A DNA stretch of 12,303 nucleotides from CAZISM01 sp964541895 (GTDB lineage Bacteria > Zhuqueibacterota > Zhuqueibacteria > Residuimicrobiales > Residuimicrobiaceae). Below, piece by piece: positions 6,363-12,303 of the stretch. The stretch covers positions 1 through 12,303 of the forward strand of contig CAZISM010000151.1 of NCBI GenBank assembly GCA_964541895.1, written 5' to 3'. The notes below the pieces were generated by a model. The model ran no database searches and was not told the origin of the DNA. It saw only the letters and a list, made by a program, of their open reading frames with translations. The position numbers were made by a program, and so were the translations under genes. Position 1 is the stretch's first letter. Every line of letters begins with the position of its first letter.

Positions 6363-7604
6363 ATGACCCCTAAAGCATCCCCGACCCTGAGCGGTCGTAC
6401 TCTTTACATCCCGCAGATGTCTCTTGAAGGCGCGGCCTGTATGGCGGCGGCCTTCCGCTCCATCGGCGTGGAAGCTCATCCGGCACCTGAGGCAGATCAA
6501 AACGCCTTTGCCCTGGCCAAAAAATATCTTTCCGGCGACGAGTGCCTGCCGGAAGCGGTCACCCTGGGCAGCCTGCTCCAGATCACCCGCCAGTCCGATT
6601 ACCGGCCGGAAAGAACCGCCATCCTGCTGCCCACCTCCAACGGGCCCTGCCGCTTCGGCCACTATCTGCCGCTGGCACGGAAAATATTTCAACTGCGCGG
6701 CGATGGCGACGTCATGCTGTTTTCTCCTTCCAGCACCGACGGCTACAAGGACATCGGCGAACATGCCCGGGATGTGGTGCGTACCGGCTGGCGCGCTGTG
6801 GTGGCCGCCGATATTTTGCGCAAAATGCAGCTCAAAACCAGACCCTACGAACTCTATGCCGGCCAGACCGACCGGGTGTTTATGAGCAGCCTTGAAGAAG
6901 TCTGCACCGCCATTGCGACGCCGGCGCTGTCGCATCGCCGGCGCCTGCAGCACATCCGCGACGCCCTCACCGGCGCCCGCGATGCCTTCCGCCACATACC
7001 CCAGGATCGAGGGCAACGACGGCTTCTCATCGGCATCGTCGGCGAAATTTTTTGCCGGCTGGACGAGTTCAGCAATGACGCTCTCGTACGCCTGATCGAA
7101 CGGTTCGGCGGCGAAGCCTGGATGTCCGATGTGGCGGAATGGGTCTGGTATACCAATGATGAAGCGGAAAAGCGGCTCATCCGCTACGGCAAAAAATACT
7201 CCTTTAACATGCTCGGCGCCAAAATCAAACACGCGGTGATGCACCGCGACGAGCAGTCGCTGCTGGAACCGTTCCAGGAAGATTTTACCCTGTATCCCGA
7301 ACCCGGCCACATCATGGAAATTCTCGATCGCAGCAGACCGTATTTGCCGCGGGAAGGCGCGCATGGTGAAATGGTCATCAGCGTCGGCAAAAGCGTCTGG
7401 TATCAGGAACACGGCGCCAGCGGCGTCATCGACATCAGCCCCTTCACCTGCATGAACGGCATCGTCTGCGAAGCGGTCTATCCGCGCCTGAGCCGCGACC
7501 TCAACGGCTTTCCGATCCGGGTCTTTTATTTTGATGGTTTGAAACAAAGTCTGGAAACCGATATGGAAATCTTTATGGAACTGGCGAGGAACTATAAACG
7601 ATGA
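6363..7604 (+). CDS. Acyl-CoA dehydratase activase-related protein, C-terminal HgdB/DUF2229-like part
   Basis: This 413-aa protein resembles the C-terminal third of the large fused activase-related proteins whose first two thirds form the preceding gene; together they add to about 1430 aa. Family features are GRTLYIPQMS (residues 11-20), SGDECLPEAVTLG (57-69), SNGPCRFGHY (92-101), and near the end DISPFTCMNGIVCE (357-370). Cysteines 61, 96, 363 and 369 are candidate iron-sulfur ligands. The gap to the upstream stop is 59 bases. ATG 6363 has only a weak GGTGA ten bases upstream, and the same frame is open back to 6264, so a frameshifted single gene is a real alternative. The stop overlaps the next start as ATGA. 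It probably forms a complex with the upstream ATPase; the substrate is unknown. Confidence 0.82.
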   Translation: MTPKASPTLSGRTLYIPQMSLEGAACMAAAFRSIGVEAHPAPEADQNAFALAKKYLSGDECLPEAVTLGSLLQITRQSDYRPERTAILLPTSNGPCRFGHYLPLARKIFQLRGDGDVMLFSPSSTDGYKDIGEHARDVVRTGWRAVVAADILRKMQLKTRPYELYAGQTDRVFMSSLEEVCTAIATPALSHRRRLQHIRDALTGARDAFRHIPQDRGQRRLLIGIVGEIFCRLDEFSNDALVRLIERFGGEAWMSDVAEWVWYTNDEAEKRLIRYGKKYSFNMLGAKIKHAVMHRDEQSLLEPFQEDFTLYPEPGHIMEILDRSRPYLPREGAHGEMVISVGKSVWYQEHGASGVIDISPFTCMNGIVCEAVYPRLSRDLNGFPIRVFYFDGLKQSLETDMEIFMELARNYKR

Positions 7605-8308
7605 TTCAGGTAACCAGTTTTTTTCGCTGGGTGGTGGGATTCACCCTCGGGACGCTTATTCTTCTCTTTATTACCCTGGCCGCGGTCATGTTTCCCCCCT
7701 CCATTTACAACAAACCCGCCTGTGCGCTCTTGCGCGTTCTGGTTCGTATCATGGGCGGCCGGGTCACGGTGGAAGGGCGGGAGCACATCAACACGTCGCA
7801 GGTCTATCTGTTCATGGCCAACCACGTCAGCCTCTTTGATGTGCCTATTCTCGGCGGCTATATTCCGATCTATGCCCGCGGCCTGGAAGCGGCGGAACAG
7901 TTCAATTATCCGGTCCTGGGCTGGTTTTTGCGGGCCGTGGGCAACATTCCCATTGCGCGAAAAAATCCGCGTGCCTCGTGGGCCAGCATGCAGCACGCCG
8001 TGGAGGATCTGAAAAAAGGCAAATCCATCATCATCCTGCCGGAAGGCACCCGCACCCGCACCGGCCATCTCAGCCCGTTTAAAAAGATGCCGTTCCAGTT
8101 CGCCAAAATGGCCGGTGTGCCCATCATCCCGATCGGCATGTCAGGCCTGTATCGTTTCAAACGACGCTCCTCCTGGCTTTTGCACCCCGGCCCCATCAAG
8201 GTAAAATTCGGCCCCCCCATATCGGTAGCGGACATCGAAAGCCATGCCCCCGAATGGCTGCAGCAAAAGGTCCGCGAGGCCATCGAGTCGCTGATCGAGT
8301 TTCAATGA
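7601..8308 (+). CDS. plsC: 1-acyl-sn-glycerol-3-phosphate acyltransferase (PlsC family)
   Basis: This 235-aa membrane-associated acyltransferase transfers an acyl group to lysophosphatidic acid to make phosphatidic acid. An N-terminal hydrophobic helix (about residues 10-30) would anchor it in the inner membrane. All four family motifs are visible: NHVSLFD with the catalytic H75-x4-D80, GNIPIAR (114-120), the phosphate-binding PEGTRT (147-152), and VPIIPIG (173-179). Size is typical. ATG 7601 overlaps the previous stop as ATGA, so it is probably translationally coupled to the activase-related pair. Specificity for lysophosphatidate over other acyl acceptors is a family default, not proven by the sequence. 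Confidence 0.92.
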   Translation: MIQVTSFFRWVVGFTLGTLILLFITLAAVMFPPSIYNKPACALLRVLVRIMGGRVTVEGREHINTSQVYLFMANHVSLFDVPILGGYIPIYARGLEAAEQFNYPVLGWFLRAVGNIPIARKNPRASWASMQHAVEDLKKGKSIIILPEGTRTRTGHLSPFKKMPFQFAKMAGVPIIPIGMSGLYRFKRRSSWLLHPGPIKVKFGPPISVADIESHAPEWLQQKVREAIESLIEFQ

Positions 8309-8328
8309 TCGCCTCCGGGTGAAGAGAT

Positions 8329-8362
8329 AAAAAAAGCCCCGCGTCCTGACGGATGCGGGGCT
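8329..8362 (-). terminator. Terminator of the cold-shock gene, between convergent genes
   Basis: AGCCCCGCGTCC (8335-8346) pairs with GGATGCGGGGCT (8351-8362) around a TGAC loop, one G-T pair included. On the minus strand the stem is followed by six T residues (complement of 8329-8334), so it terminates the cold-shock gene. On the plus strand the stem is followed by CTAAAG, a poor tail, so it would stop the plsC operon only weakly. The convergent stops at 8308 and 8383 flank it. Confidence 0.88.
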
Positions 8363-8382
8363 CTAAAGTGGCAAGGCACGGA

Positions 8383-8583
8383 TTAGATCTTGGATACGTT
8401 GACCGCTTGCGGACCTTTTTGAGTCTCTTCGATCTCAAACTGCACGGGGTCGCCGTTGTTCAGGGACTTGAAACCATCGCCAACAATGCCGGAAAAATGG
8501 ACAAAGATGTCTCCGCCGGATTCCTTGGTGATAAATCCATAACCTTTGGATGTGTTGAACCACTTGACGGTGCCTTTTTCCAT
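8383..8583 (-). CDS. Cold-shock domain protein (CspA family)
   Basis: This 66-aa single cold-shock domain protein binds single-stranded RNA or DNA and acts as an RNA chaperone. It opens with MEKGTVKWFNTSKGYGFI, where KGYGFI (residues 13-18) is RNP1, and IFVHFS (26-31) is RNP2; the end QKGPQAVNV is also typical. The ATG at 8583 is chosen over the longer 100-residue frame because the family begins MxxGTVKWF and a strong GGAAAGGA lies nine bases upstream (8593-8600). It is the only minus-strand gene here. It is monocistronic with its own terminator. I could not place a confident promoter; a 5' leader hairpin is possible (inverted repeat at 8615-8633). Confidence 0.96.
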   Translation of the reverse strand: MEKGTVKWFNTSKGYGFITKESGGDIFVHFSGIVGDGFKSLNNGDPVQFEIEETQKGPQAVNVSKI

Positions 8584-8614
8584 ATTGCTAAATCCTTTCC
8601 TCAAAACAAACCTT

Positions 8615-8633
8615 GTGTACAAATTACGTACAC
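8615..8633. promoter_or_regulatory. Inverted repeat in the cold-shock gene leader
   Basis: GTGTAC (8615-8620) and GTACAC (8628-8633) are inverse complements spaced by seven bases. The element sits 32-50 bases upstream of the cold-shock ATG. It could form a short leader hairpin or be a protein-binding site. A further GTGTAC is at 8754-8759. Confidence 0.35.
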
Positions 8634-8778
8634 CACTTCCGCCTTCTTGTACTGATTTGCAAACTGCGGTGATCCTGAAAATCATCGTTCACAAGCGTGC
8701 ATTGCTGGTGCGGGCGTGCGTCCGTGCAGCAAACGTGACAAGGGCACTACACGGTGTACATGAACTGAAATAAATTTA

Positions 8779-8808
8779 TTGACATTATTTCCAAAAAGCA
8801 AGTATTTT
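8779..8808 (+). promoter_or_regulatory. Promoter for the sugar isomerase-like gene
   Basis: TTGACA at 8779-8784 is a perfect -35 box, followed after 18 bases by TATTTT at 8803-8808. The -10 region continues as TATTTTTG, which also fits the Bacteroidota-type TAnnTTTG box. The predicted leader is about 90 bases. A second weaker start is possible from TTGACT at 8838-8843 with TAATTT at 8860-8865. Confidence 0.6.
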
Positions 8809-8869
8809 TGAACCCGGCCGCGCGGCAAAACCAGCACTTGACTTATAATTTATTTATTCTAATTTATGA

Positions 8870-8891
8870 GTTGCGTAAACGTTTATTCAAC
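8870..8891. promoter_or_regulatory. Palindromic operator candidate (LacI-like) before the sugar isomerase-like gene
   Basis: Half-sites GTTGCGTAAAC (8870-8880) and GTTTATTCAAC (8881-8891) match in nine of eleven base pairs about a central CG, with a perfect core TAAACGTTTA at 8876-8885. A central CG flanked by A and T runs is typical of LacI/GalR-family operators. It lies just before the Shine-Dalgarno at 8894-8899 and downstream of the promoter, a position suited to repression. No regulator gene is in the window. Confidence 0.45.
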
Positions 8892-8903
8892 CTGGAGGAT
8901 ACT

Positions 8904-9899
8904 ATGGCTCGACCACTCACACTCTTTACCGGCCAATGGGCTGATCTGCCATTTGAAACCATGGCGCAGAAAGCCAAAGCCTTTGGTTACGATGGCATGG
9001 AATTGGCCTGCTGGGGCGATCATTTCGATGTGTTCAAAGGCGCGCAGGATAAAGCCTATTGCGATCAGAAAAAAGCGCTGCTGGCCAAATACGGCCTCAA
9101 GACCTGGGCGATCAGCAACCATCTCGCCGGCCAGTTGATCTGCGATCCCAACACCGACAGTCGCTCCGACGGCTTTGCCCCCAAAGAGTGCAGCGGCGAT
9201 CCTGAAAAAAAACGACAGTTCGGCATCGATTCCATGAAAGCCGCCGCCAAAGCGGCCAAAAATCTAGGCGTGGACGTGGTCTGCGGATTCACCGGCTCTT
9301 CGATCTGGCACCTGCTCTACTCGTTTCCGCCCAACGATTTTAAAGTCATCGAAGAAGGCTATGAATATTTCGCCAACCTGTTCAATCCAATCCTCGACGT
9401 GTTTGAAGAGAACGGCATCCGCTTCGCCCTGGAAGTACATCCCACTGAAATCGCCTATGACATCGTCACCACCAGGCGAACCCTGGAGGCGATCAACTAT
9501 CGCAAATCCTTTGGTTTTAATTTCGATCCCAGCCATCTGCAGTGGCAGGGCATCGATCCCGTTAAATTTATCGAGGCCTTTCCGGACCGCATCTATCACT
9601 GCCACATGAAAGACTGCGCCGTCACCCTCGACGGCAGCACCGGCATTCTCGGCTCGCATCTGCAATTCGGCGCCCAGGGCCGTGGCTGGGACTTTCGTTC
9701 CCTGGGACGAGGCGACGTGGACTTTGAGTCCATCGTGCGCGCCCTCAACCGGATCGGCTATAAAGGCCCGCTGTCGGTAGAGTGGGAAGACGCCGGCATG
9801 GACCGCGAGTTCGGCGCCGCCGATGCCTGTCAATTCCTGCAAGATCTGAATTACCCCGTACCAGCCGGTCTGTTCGACGAAGCCTTTACGAAAAAGTAA
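8904..9899 (+). CDS. Sugar phosphate isomerase/epimerase family protein (xylose isomerase-like TIM barrel)
   Basis: This 331-aa cytosolic TIM-barrel protein belongs to the AP endonuclease 2 / xylose-isomerase-like superfamily, which isomerises or epimerises sugars, inositols or related polyols with a divalent metal. ATG 8904 is preferred to the in-frame ATG at 8808 because GGAGGA (8894-8899) stands just upstream and the longer start would lie in the promoter. Likely metal ligands are Glu178 (ALEVHP), Asp208 (NFDPSH, with His211), His234 (YHCHMKD) and Glu293 (SVEWED). The N-terminus (TLFTGQWADLPFETMAQKAKAFGYDGMEL) is the usual first strand and helix. It is monocistronic between a promoter and a terminator. 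The exact substrate cannot be read. The palindrome at 8870-8891 suggests sugar-responsive repression. Confidence 0.85.
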   Translation: MARPLTLFTGQWADLPFETMAQKAKAFGYDGMELACWGDHFDVFKGAQDKAYCDQKKALLAKYGLKTWAISNHLAGQLICDPNTDSRSDGFAPKECSGDPEKKRQFGIDSMKAAAKAAKNLGVDVVCGFTGSSIWHLLYSFPPNDFKVIEEGYEYFANLFNPILDVFEENGIRFALEVHPTEIAYDIVTTRRTLEAINYRKSFGFNFDPSHLQWQGIDPVKFIEAFPDRIYHCHMKDCAVTLDGSTGILGSHLQFGAQGRGWDFRSLGRGDVDFESIVRALNRIGYKGPLSVEWEDAGMDREFGAADACQFLQDLNYPVPAGLFDEAFTKK

Positions 9900-9903
9900 G
9901 CGC

Positions 9904-9928
9904 AGGCCCGGGTCAACCGGGCCTTTTT
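9904..9928 (+). terminator. Rho-independent terminator after the sugar isomerase-like gene
   Basis: AGGCCCGG (9904-9911) and CCGGGCCT (9917-9924) are perfect inverse complements around a five-base loop, followed by a T run to 9928. It begins four bases after the stop codon. Confidence 0.93.
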
Positions 9929-9929
9929 C

Positions 9930-9959
9930 TTGTATGGTATATGCGAGAAAATGTATTAT
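9930..9959 (+). promoter_or_regulatory. Possible promoter for the serB-serA fusion gene
   Basis: TTGTAT at 9930-9935 and TATTAT at 9954-9959 are spaced by 18 bases; the -10 matches consensus in five positions, the -35 in three. It lies directly after the terminator of the previous gene, in the only AT-rich stretch before the ATG at 9990, with a predicted start near 9966. Confidence 0.45.
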
Positions 9960-9989
9960 ATTACAGTAATCGTTCTTAAATGGACTGGT

Positions 9990-11936
9990 ATGATCAACAA
10001 TATCATCTTTGATTTCGATTCCACCATCATCAATGCCGAAGGGGTAGACCTGATCCTGCAGCATGCGTTGCAGCGTGCGGATAAAGAGAGCCGCCGCGAA
10101 CGCATGCAAAAACTGTATGACCTGACCTGTCTGGCCACCATCGGCGAAATTGCCTTGGGCGATGCCCTGCACCAGCGCTTCGCCCTGGCCGAGGTCACTC
10201 GTGCGGATATCGAAGCGGTGGCTGCCGGCATCGTGGAGACCATCAATCCCAAGGTGTCGGAAACTTTTGCCGCCCTGCAGGCCGCCGGCAAACGAATTTT
10301 TGTGTTCAGTTCAAGTTTTGACGAACTCGTGCGCCCGGTGACGCGGATGCTGCACGTCGATGACGATCATGTGTTTACCAATCAGTTGATATACGATTTC
10401 AGCGGCCGCGTCATTGGCTTTAATGAAAAAAATCCGCTCTTTCTCAGCGTCGGCAAAGGCTTTCTGGCCGAGCAGCTGAAAAACGACGGCCGCCTGCCCG
10501 GAGCCACGGCGGTGGTGGGCGATGGCACCTCCGACCTTTCCATCCGCCGCAACAATGTGGCGCAGATGTTTGTTTTTTTCGCCGGCCCGCGACCGCACGA
10601 AGAGATCCGCCGTCAGGCCGATTTCACCGTCGATCGTTTTGATCACCTGTTGCCATTGTTCTTTTCTGAACAGGAGCTGTCCAACGAACGCATCAACGTC
10701 CTCTACAAGCTCAACGGCATCGAACCCCAGATCGAAAAGCCTGCGATCCTGCTGCTGGAAAATATCCACGAAGAGGCGGTGAAAAAATTCAAAGGGGTGG
10801 GCAAACATCTGCAGACGCAAAAAGGCGCCCTCCAGGCCGCAGACCTGATCCGGCAAGCTGCCGGCATCCAGGTGCTCGGCATCCGTTCGCAGACCCAGGT
10901 GGATGCGTCGGTGATGGCCGGCCTGCCCGGCCTGTGGGTGATCGGCGCTTTTTGCATCGGCACCAACCAGGTGGATTTGCAGGCAGCGGCCAATGCCGGC
11001 ATTCCGGTATTCAACGCCCCCTACAGCAACACCCGCAGCGTCGCCGAGCTGGTGGTGGGCGAGATCATCATGTTGATGCGGCGCATTTTTGAAAAGAGCC
11101 AGGCTGCGCATCAGGGCCAGTGGATGAAGAGCGCCATCGGTTGCACCGAGATCCGCGGCAAAACCGTCGGCATCATCGGCTACGGCCACATCGGCTCGCA
11201 AGTGTCTGTCCTGCTGGAAAATCTGGGTATGTCGGTTCTCTTTCACGACATCGTCGACAAACTGCCGCTCGGCAATGCGCGCAAAGCCGGCCATCTCGAC
11301 GAATTGCTCTCGTCCGCCGATGTAGTGACGCTGCACGTGCCGGATACTCCGGAAACCCGCGGCATGATCGGCCAGCAACAGCTGCAGCAAATGCGGCCAG
11401 GCACCTTTCTCATCAATTCCAGCCGTGGACAGGTCGTGGATCTGCTGGCGCTGCGCCAGGCCCTCGATTCCGGTCATATCGGCGGTGCGGCCATCGATGT
11501 GTTTCCCCAGGAACCCAATCAGCCGAACGATCATTTCGAAAGCCCGTTGCAGGGCAGCCGCAACGTCATCCTGACTCCGCACGTGGGCGGCTCGACGCTG
11601 GAGGCACAGGTCAACATCGCCAATTACGTCAGCGACAAACTGTTGCGATTTCTGCACACCGGCGCCACAGCCGGTTCGATTAATTTTCCGGAAGTGGAAT
11701 TGCCCCGTGTGCCCAACACCCACCGCATTCTCCACATTCACCGCAACGTGCCCGGCGTTCTGGCCAAGATCAACATCGTCTTCGCCCGCCGCAACATCAA
11801 CGTGGAGGGCCAGATGCTGCAGACCAGAGGCAACATCGGCTATCTTGTGGTGGACGTCGATCAGCAGGTTTCCGATCAGGTGCTGGATCTTATGGGCCAC
11901 ATCACCGAAACCATCAAAGTGCGCAAAATTGCCTGA
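9990..11936 (+). CDS. serA: Fused phosphoserine phosphatase - D-3-phosphoglycerate dehydrogenase (SerB-SerA)
   Basis: This 648-aa fusion should catalyse the first and last steps of serine synthesis from 3-phosphoglycerate. Residues 1-225 are a HAD phosphatase: DFDST (8-12, nucleophile Asp8, acid Asp10), Ser107, Lys156 and GDGTSD (177-182). Glu17 and Arg63 align with the substrate-binding Glu and Arg of M. jannaschii phosphoserine phosphatase. Residues 246-560 match E. coli-type SerA: GYGHIG (397-402) for NAD and catalytic Arg479, Glu508 and His531. Residues 578-648 form the ACT domain; His584, Asn586 and Asn604 align with the E. coli serine-binding residues, so feedback inhibition by serine is likely. 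ATG 9990 is used because HAD motif I normally lies near the N-terminus; an upstream in-frame ATG at 9930 overlaps the promoter region. Its Shine-Dalgarno is weak. The transaminase SerC is not in the window. One oddity is SSS in place of the usual SGG at 107-109. Confidence 0.92.
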   Translation: MINNIIFDFDSTIINAEGVDLILQHALQRADKESRRERMQKLYDLTCLATIGEIALGDALHQRFALAEVTRADIEAVAAGIVETINPKVSETFAALQAAGKRIFVFSSSFDELVRPVTRMLHVDDDHVFTNQLIYDFSGRVIGFNEKNPLFLSVGKGFLAEQLKNDGRLPGATAVVGDGTSDLSIRRNNVAQMFVFFAGPRPHEEIRRQADFTVDRFDHLLPLFFSEQELSNERINVLYKLNGIEPQIEKPAILLLENIHEEAVKKFKGVGKHLQTQKGALQAADLIRQAAGIQVLGIRSQTQVDASVMAGLPGLWVIGAFCIGTNQVDLQAAANAGIPVFNAPYSNTRSVAELVVGEIIMLMRRIFEKSQAAHQGQWMKSAIGCTEIRGKTVGIIGYGHIGSQVSVLLENLGMSVLFHDIVDKLPLGNARKAGHLDELLSSADVVTLHVPDTPETRGMIGQQQLQQMRPGTFLINSSRGQVVDLLALRQALDSGHIGGAAIDVFPQEPNQPNDHFESPLQGSRNVILTPHVGGSTLEAQVNIANYVSDKLLRFLHTGATAGSINFPEVELPRVPNTHRILHIHRNVPGVLAKINIVFARRNINVEGQMLQTRGNIGYLVVDVDQQVSDQVLDLMGHITETIKVRKIA

Positions 11937-11959
11937 GCAGTAACCTGGTAGATTGCCGT

Positions 11960-12303
11960 ATGCATAAAAAATCGTCCATCGTCATCTCGATCAAGCGCTA
12001 CATGCGCTACCAGCTTGGCATGGTGTTGTTTCTGGTTGCGACCTATATCGTGCTCAGCATCACCATCGTCGGCAAAAGCGATTTTTCTTTCAGGTTGTTT
12101 CGATTTTTCGATCTGGATTTCGAGATGAACCTGCCGACCTTTTTCAGCACCACACTGATTCTGATCAATGCGTTCCTGTTTTATGTGTTGTGGCTGTTAA
12201 AACGGTCCGACGGCGAACCGCGCTTTGTCTGGATGTTTTTTGCCCTCTTTTTTCTCTTCCTCTCCATGGATGAGTACTGCTCCATTCACGAAAAGGTGGG
12301 GGT
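11960..12303 (+). CDS. Multi-pass membrane protein, N-terminal part (runs off the window)
   Basis: An open frame of 114 codons begins at ATG 11960 and is still open at the edge. I do not recognise a named family. Three hydrophobic segments are visible at about residues 19-37, 60-80 and 89-103, preceded by a basic N-terminus (HKKSSIVISIKRYMRYQ) that should stay in the cytoplasm. The third helix ends with FLFLSMDEYCSIHEKVG; a similar LSLDE..SxHE phrase recurs, as I recall, in uncharacterised bacterial membrane proteins. It starts 23 bases after the serB-serA stop with no terminator between, so cotranscription is possible. No convincing Shine-Dalgarno is seen. Confidence 0.65.
   Translation, partial: MHKKSSIVISIKRYMRYQLGMVLFLVATYIVLSITIVGKSDFSFRLFRFFDLDFEMNLPTFFSTTLILINAFLFYVLWLLKRSDGEPRFVWMFFALFFLFLSMDEYCSIHEKVG

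Larger units (their letters stand above)
8584..8903. other. 320-base divergent intergenic region
   Basis: No gene is supported here. It holds the ribosome binding site and leader of the minus-strand cold-shock gene, the inverted repeat at 8615-8633, an 11-base palindrome TACACGGTGTA at 8748-8758, a TTGACA promoter at 8779-8808 for the plus-strand gene, a very AT-rich stretch at 8838-8868 containing TTGACT and TATAAT, and a palindrome at 8870-8891. The right part is sharply more AT-rich than the surrounding genes. Confidence 0.7.

Noticed and set aside
6159..7547. 462-codon minus-strand open frame opposite the activase-related genes
   Set aside because: It is a mirror of the plus-strand coding bias; the plus-strand proteins have recognisable family motifs and this one has none.
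8584..8685. 34-residue N-terminal extension of the cold-shock protein
   Set aside because: A strong ribosome binding site stands right before ATG 8583, and the family starts at MEKGTVKWF.
8844..8849. Perfect TATAAT as a -10 box
   Set aside because: The position 17 bases upstream reads CGCGGC, not a -35. TTGACT directly abuts it, so it is more likely part of the AT-rich spacer.
10311..11900. 529-codon minus-strand open frame opposite serB-serA
   Set aside because: It is antisense to a gene with all catalytic motifs intact, has His/Ala/Gly-rich low-complexity content, and has no initiation signals.
1..12303. CRISPR arrays, tRNA, rRNA, insertion sequences, toxin-antitoxin pairs
   Set aside because: I looked for regular direct repeats, terminal inverted repeats, transposase motifs and cloverleaf signatures and found none.

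Overview
The window reads as ordinary chromosomal DNA of a mid-to-high GC bacterium: dense genes with GC-rich third positions, sigma70-like promoters and hairpin-plus-T-tract terminators. I see no phage, insertion sequence, CRISPR array, tRNA or rRNA. The gene content suggests a bacterium with anaerobic metabolism: an acyl-CoA-dehydratase-type ATPase/iron-sulfur system, a Tat-exported Gfo/Idh/MocA oxidoreductase paired with a DoxX-like membrane protein, and a phosphoserine phosphatase fused to phosphoglycerate dehydrogenase. I recall that fusion from Bacteroidota. An FCB-group or related deep-branching anaerobe is my best guess, but the sequence does not settle the phylum.

Layout. (1) 84-1054: a LeuD/HacB-type hydro-lyase small subunit overlaps a free methionine-(R)-sulfoxide reductase by ATGA. 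(2) 1056-3135: a clean transcription unit with a strong promoter, a Tat-signal Gfo/Idh/MocA oxidoreductase, a DoxX-like membrane protein and a perfect terminator. (3) 3198-8308: a 1019-aa protein with two BadF/HgdC-type ATPase domains and a DUF2229-like region, then a 413-aa protein that looks like the missing C-terminal part of the same family, then PlsC acyltransferase joined by ATGA overlap. (4) 8329-8583, minus strand: a cold-shock protein with its terminator. (5) 8584-9928: a regulatory intergenic region with a TTGACA promoter and a LacI-like palindrome, then a xylose-isomerase-like TIM-barrel protein and a terminator. (6) 9930-11936: a SerB-SerA fusion covering the first and last steps of serine synthesis. 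(7) 11960 to the edge: the start of a membrane protein.

The most interesting items are the split two-gene ATPase/reductase, with one intact and one decayed ATPase domain plus a four-cysteine insert; the SerB-SerA fusion; the exported oxidoreductase with its DoxX partner; and the palindromic operator candidate before the sugar isomerase-like gene. None is clearly a new system. All functional calls rest on motifs and family recall, with no database search.
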